Of a DNA stretch of 64,000 nucleotides, positions 60,517-64,000 are shown one piece after another. A model generated the notes under the pieces. That model ran no database searches. It worked only from the letters and a program-made list of their open reading frames with translations, and was not told the DNA's origin. The stretch comes from Dryocola sp. LX212 (GTDB taxonomy: Bacteria > Pseudomonadota > Gammaproteobacteria > Enterobacterales > Enterobacteriaceae): positions 248,001 to 312,000 of the forward strand of contig CP167917.1 of the NCBI GenBank assembly GCA_041504365.1, given 5' to 3'. A program made the position numbers and the translations under genes. Within the stretch, counting starts at the first letter, position 1. Each line of letters starts with the position of its first letter.

Positions 60517-62838
60517 TTAGTGGCAGTCGCCGGTGCTGGTTTCGCAGCAGGCCGCTGCTGCCGTTTTTCGGGTTGCCAGCAGGCTGAGGTTCACGCGGCT
60601 TCGGGCGCGGCGCAGGCCGCCCATTAACACCACGTTAAACAGGATCACCACCAGAATGCAGATCAGGCTGTACTGAGGATGCTCTTTGAACGACACGGTC
60701 TGGTAGTAGAGCGTGGAGAGGGAATAAGCGATATTCAGCCCCCAAAGAATGGAAAAGGTCATCCAGCCGCGGCTCGACTCACGGGCAACCGCGCCCATTA
60801 CCGAAATGCACGGGATATAGAGCAGGACGAAAATCAGGTAGCTGTAAGCTGCCGCCGCGCTGCCGAACTTATCGCTCATCACGCCCATTGCGCCGGTCGC
60901 CATTTCACCGTCGCCTTTGCTGGCTTCGATGGGGTTGGCCAGCACGCTCAGGCTGAAGGTGTCTTTCAGGCTCTGCCAGGTTTCCCCGGCGGCACCACCC
61001 AGTTCGTCCCACAGGTTGAAGCTGGCGGCATCAAACGCCTCGTTGTGCATGTCTTCTGCGGTGTAGAGGGTGTTGAGCGTCCCGACGACGACCTCTTTCG
61101 CCATCGCACCGGTAAACAGCCCTACTGTGGCCTGCCAGTTATCTTCATGTACGCCTATTGGCTTAAGCAGCGGCGTCAAAACTTTACTGACGGAGGCCAG
61201 CGCGGAGTCGTTGATGTTGTCCACCGGCTTGCCGCTGAACGAGAAGCTGTTCAGGGCACCGATGAAAATACTGACGATGACAATCACCTTACCGGCGCGC
61301 AGCACGAAGCCCTTCAGGCGCTGCCAGGTTTGCATCAGCAGGCTTTTCAGGTGTGGCACGTGATAAACCGGCAGCTCCATCACGAACGGCGTCGCTTCGC
61401 CGCGCAGGATGGTGTACTTGAGCATCAGCCCGGTCAGGATCGCCATCACGATGCCGAGGATATAGAGAGAGAAGACCACCAGCGCCCCGTCCTGGCCAAA
61501 GAACGCGGCGGCGAAGACGGCGAAGATTGCCAGACGTGCACCGCAGGACATAAACGGTGCCATCATGATGGTCATCAAGCGTTCACGCGGGGCGTCCAGG
61601 GTACGGGCGCCCATCACGGACGGCACGTTACAGCCGAAGCCGACAATCAGCGGTACGAAGGATTTCCCCGGCAGGCCGAGCGCCTGCATCAGCCTGTCCA
61701 TTACGAACGCCGCTCGGGCCATGTACCCGGAATCCTCAAGGAAGGAGAGGAACAGGTACATCATGCCGATTTGCGGCACTAATGGCAGCACCGTGTTAAT
61801 ACCGCCGCCGATGCCCTGGGCTAAGAAGATGGTTAGCCAGTCCGGGAAGTGTAGCGTGGCGCCAATCCACTGGATGCCGTGAATAAAAATGGCCGCAGAG
61901 CCGCCGTCAAATATTGGCTGCAGCGCGCCGCCGATGTTAATCGCCAGCAGGAACATGATGTACATGACCAGCAAAAAGATCGGCAGGCCGAGGAAGCGGT
62001 TAAGGATGATTTTATCCATCATCGCCGTCATGCGACTTGGCTCGGCGGTCAGGCTGTTGCTGACGGTATCGCATACTGCTGCAATGCACTGGTAGCGCGC
62101 ATCGGCAATCAGCAGGGCCGGATCTTCAAGGGTTTGAGAGAGATTTTTACGCGCTTTTTTGAGCTTGCCCGTAGTGCTGCCGGCAAAGGCCTGGCTGTAA
62201 ATATCGCCTTCAAGCATTTGCAGGGCCAGCCAACGGCGTTGCTGTTCCGGCATCTCGCCGGACATATCCGCCGCCAGGCTGTCGACCTCTTTAAGCAGGG
62301 CGGGGGGGTAAAGCACCAGGTCTGGGCGGCTGTTAGGTTCCCGGCGGTCGATGGCGAGTTTCAGCCCTTCGATGCCGCGCCCACGGGTTGAAACCAGCGG
62401 CACGACAGGGCAGCCAAGGCGAGTGGCAAGGGCATCGATATCGATACGAATGGCCTGCTTCTCGGCGATATCGAGCATATTAAGCGCCACAACGCAGGGA
62501 ATGCCCAGTTCCAGCAGTTGTAGCGTCAGGTAAAGGTTGCGCTCAAGGTTTGACGCGTCGACGACGTTAATCAGCAGGTCGGCGTCGCCGCTCAGAATGT
62601 AGTGACAGGCGATTTGCTCGTCGAGCGACGTTTGCGACGAGATGGTGGTCAGGGAGTAGGTGCCCGGCAGGTCAACCAGCGTGACTTTATTGTTCAGCGT
62701 GGAGAACTGTCCTTCTTTTCGTTCGACGGTCACGCCCGCCCAGTTGCCCACGCGCTGACGTGAACCGGTCAGCTGATTAAACAGCGTGGTTTTGCCTGAA
62801 TTGGGGTTACCGATTAAACCTATAGTTAAGTTTTTCAT
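60517..62838 (-). CDS. feoB: Ferrous iron transporter FeoB
   Basis: Fe(II) importer of the inner membrane, 773 residues, as in K-12. The N-terminal G domain has GNPNSGKT (10-17), the DLPGTYSL switch and NMLD. The membrane region has paired gate motifs ([14 protein letters not shown] and [11 protein letters not shown]). The C-terminus is Cys-rich ([12 protein letters not shown]). Middle gene of feoABC. Confidence 0.97.
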   Translation of the reverse strand: MKNLTIGLIGNPNSGKTTLFNQLTGSRQRVGNWAGVTVERKEGQFSTLNNKVTLVDLPGTYSLTTISSQTSLDEQIACHYILSGDADLLINVVDASNLERNLYLTLQLLELGIPCVVALNMLDIAEKQAIRIDIDALATRLGCPVVPLVSTRGRGIEGLKLAIDRREPNSRPDLVLYPPALLKEVDSLAADMSGEMPEQQRRWLALQMLEGDIYSQAFAGSTTGKLKKARKNLSQTLEDPALLIADARYQCIAAVCDTVSNSLTAEPSRMTAMMDKIILNRFLGLPIFLLVMYIMFLLAINIGGALQPIFDGGSAAIFIHGIQWIGATLHFPDWLTIFLAQGIGGGINTVLPLVPQIGMMYLFLSFLEDSGYMARAAFVMDRLMQALGLPGKSFVPLIVGFGCNVPSVMGARTLDAPRERLMTIMMAPFMSCGARLAIFAVFAAAFFGQDGALVVFSLYILGIVMAILTGLMLKYTILRGEATPFVMELPVYHVPHLKSLLMQTWQRLKGFVLRAGKVIVIVSIFIGALNSFSFSGKPVDNINDSALASVSKVLTPLLKPIGVHEDNWQATVGLFTGAMAKEVVVGTLNTLYTAEDMHNEAFDAASFNLWDELGGAAGETWQSLKDTFSLSVLANPIEASKGDGEMATGAMGVMSDKFGSAAAAYSYLIFVLLYIPCISVMGAVARESSRGWMTFSILWGLNIAYSLSTLYYQTVSFKEHPQYSLICILVVILFNVVLMGGLRRARSRVNLSLLATRKTAAAACCETSTGDCH

Positions 62839-62893
62839 TTTTTTCGTGAACTAGAGAGAATTAAAACCAGAGCGCGTACGCCCAACCCGCCTT

Positions 62894-63118
62894 TCAGGCA
62901 ACGACTTCGACGTTTAATAATTCGAGATCTTTTTTACGCAGCACCAGGCTCACGCGACGCGTTTCGATATGCACCGGATCGCCTAAAGGGGCGACGCGAA
63001 CAACGTTAAAAGAGGAGCCGGGAAGCATACCCAGAGATAATAATTTCTGACGGTACGCCGGGCTTATGTCACGGGCAAAGCCGGTTATTTTCCAGGTGCT
63101 TTTCGGTATGAAGTGCAT
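62894..63118 (-). CDS. feoA: Ferrous iron transport protein FeoA
   Basis: A 74-residue SH3-like cytoplasmic protein needed for FeoB activity (K-12 75). [23 protein letters not shown] is the conserved core. GAAGG precedes the ATG. First gene of feoABC; a Fur-like site lies about 120 bp upstream. Confidence 0.95.
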   Translation of the reverse strand: MHFIPKSTWKITGFARDISPAYRQKLLSLGMLPGSSFNVVRVAPLGDPVHIETRRVSLVLRKKDLELLNVEVVA

Positions 63119-63686
63119 AGGACCTTCTTAAGCGAGACGCAGATTTCCCGCTGGCTGAGCTACTGATTTCACCGGCACGTCCCGTTGCGCGGCGATCGCC
63201 TTTATCTTTAAAGGTAAGGTAAGCGTAATAAACACCACAATGATAATGAGAATGGTTTCTATCAGCAATAGTTATTTTATGAATCAGCGCTCATTTTTTA
63301 TTATTAAATGCCACGGTGGGTGATGATATCAGTGTGGAAATATTTAACATGGGTCTTTAATTTAAGCAAATTATTACAAAGGCTTAAGAACGTGAATAAA
63401 GCGTAACGTCATTATATTTCGTGGATTAATGTTGCGCAGGCATTTCATGTGTTACATGAATGATGCGCGCAGGTTTATTAATTAAACATTCGCAGAAATA
63501 TAGCGGGCGGGGAACGCTTTATAATGGTTGAGGAAATAACCCGGCTGATAATGAAATGTTATTTATGAATGGTGCGTCGGGAAATTAGAACAAATTGTGC
63601 TAAATACGGTGGATGACGCTTTGTTTATCCACGCTGACCCATAAAAGGGAGCAGAGTGGGAAAACGCAGCGTCATCCGCCGGAAGG
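63119..63686. other. Non-coding region between feoA and yhgF, with Fur-like site and REPs
   Basis: 568 bp, mostly AT-rich, with no convincing gene. A Fur-like site at 63242-63260 starts GATAATGAGAAT (about 13 of 19 to consensus). E. coli feoABC is Fur-repressed and FNR-activated; I see no clear FNR site. REP-type units at 63608-63632 and 63656-63680 end the region just before the yhgF stop. Confidence 0.6.
63608..63680. repeat. BIME (two REP-type units) downstream of yhgF
   Basis: GGTGGATGACGCTTTG...TATCCAC at 63608-63632 and an inverted partner GCAGCGTCATCCGCC ending at 63680, directly after the yhgF stop codon. Confidence 0.7.
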
Positions 63687-64000
63687 TTAGCTCTTCTTAC
63701 CAAACGCCGCTGCCAGCGCGTCACCCATCGCGCTGTTGCCGCTGCTGGCGTTATCACGCCCGCGCGGTTTTGCCTGCTGCTGGGCAGGGCGGCGGCCGTT
63801 GTTTTGCTCGCGTGGCGCGCTGCTGCGGCGGGCGTTGGTTTCGCCCGGCTGCTCGTCAAGACGCATGGTCAGCGCAATACGCTTACGCTGCAAATCCACT
63901 TCCAGCACCTTCACTTTAACAATGTCACCGGCCTTCACCACCTTATGCGGATCGTCGATGAACTTGTCGGAGAGTGAAGAGATGTGGACCAGTCCGTCCT
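63687..64000 (-). CDS. yhgF: S1 RNA-binding protein YhgF/Tex (C-terminal part, start outside window)
   Basis: The last ~104 codons of a Tex-family transcription accessory protein. The visible part ends an S1 domain ([38 protein letters not shown]) and finishes with a polar, Gln/Arg-rich tail ending [12 protein letters not shown]. The K-12 protein ends the same way. The N-terminus lies beyond 64000. In K-12 it also lies next to feoA. Confidence 0.93.
   Translation of the reverse strand, partial: DGLVHISSLSDKFIDDPHKVVKAGDIVKVKVLEVDLQRKRIALTMRLDEQPGETNARRSSAPREQNNGRRPAQQQAKPRGRDNASSGNSAMGDALAAAFGKKS

Overview
The window is about 64 kb of Enterobacteriaceae core chromosome. Nearly every protein has a close counterpart in Escherichia coli K-12, in the order zntA to feoA and yhgF, read opposite to the K-12 map. 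It is not E. coli. GC is fairly high, REP/BIME repeats are frequent, and several K-12 neighbours are missing or replaced: no rtcRBA beside malT, no gntT between malQ and nfuA, no yzgL after glgP, a TRAP permease where tusA would follow zntA, and a nucleoside-transport/nucleotidase pair between gntU and yhgN. An Enterobacter-like or related genus fits. I cannot name the species.

Layout. 1-5.5 kb: end of a DctM-type permease, zntA with its ZntR promoter, yhhN, yhhM, yhhL, rsmD. 5.7-10.2 kb: ftsY-ftsE-ftsX, then rpoH. 10.4-17.3 kb: livJ, panM, livKHMGF (branched-chain amino acid ABC uptake). 17.4-22.7 kb: a small broken ORF, tandem Pho boxes, ugpBAECQ (glycerol-3-phosphate and phosphodiester uptake). 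22.7-27.9 kb: yhhA, ggt, yhhY, the Fur-regulated sRNA RyhB, yhhX, yhhW. 28-31.1 kb: gntR, gntKU (gluconate). 31.1-34.7 kb: an accessory insertion holding a broken small ORF, two DeoR-like operators, a CNT nucleoside transporter and a CpdB-like periplasmic nucleotidase. 34.8-46.4 kb: yhgN, asd, glgBXCAP (glycogen synthesis and breakdown). 46.4-50.2 kb: glpR, glpG, glpE and divergent glpD, inverted relative to K-12. 50.3-58 kb: malT and divergent malPQ. 58.1-64 kb: nfuA, gntX, bioH, feoCBA, and the C-terminal end of yhgF/tex.

The genes group by job: carbon and phosphorus scavenging (liv, ugp, gnt, glp, mal, the nucleotide-salvage pair), storage (glg), iron (feo, ryhB, nfuA), and cell envelope or protein targeting (ftsY/E/X, rpoH). 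Regulatory sites readable by eye include ZntR, sigma-E/DnaA at rpoH, PhoB at ugpB, Fur at ryhB and feoA, GntR/CRP at gntK, GlpR/CRP at glpD, CRP at malT, MalT boxes at malP, and a CsrA-type hairpin before glgC.

I see no CRISPR array, phage, IS element, rRNA or tRNA. No wholly new system is evident. The most interesting points are the nucleotide-salvage insertion with tandem DeoR-like operators, two small signal-bearing ORFs each broken by one base in a T run, a GlgC lacking two activator-site residues known from E. coli, and the inverted glp block. Comparisons with K-12 were made from memory, without a database search.
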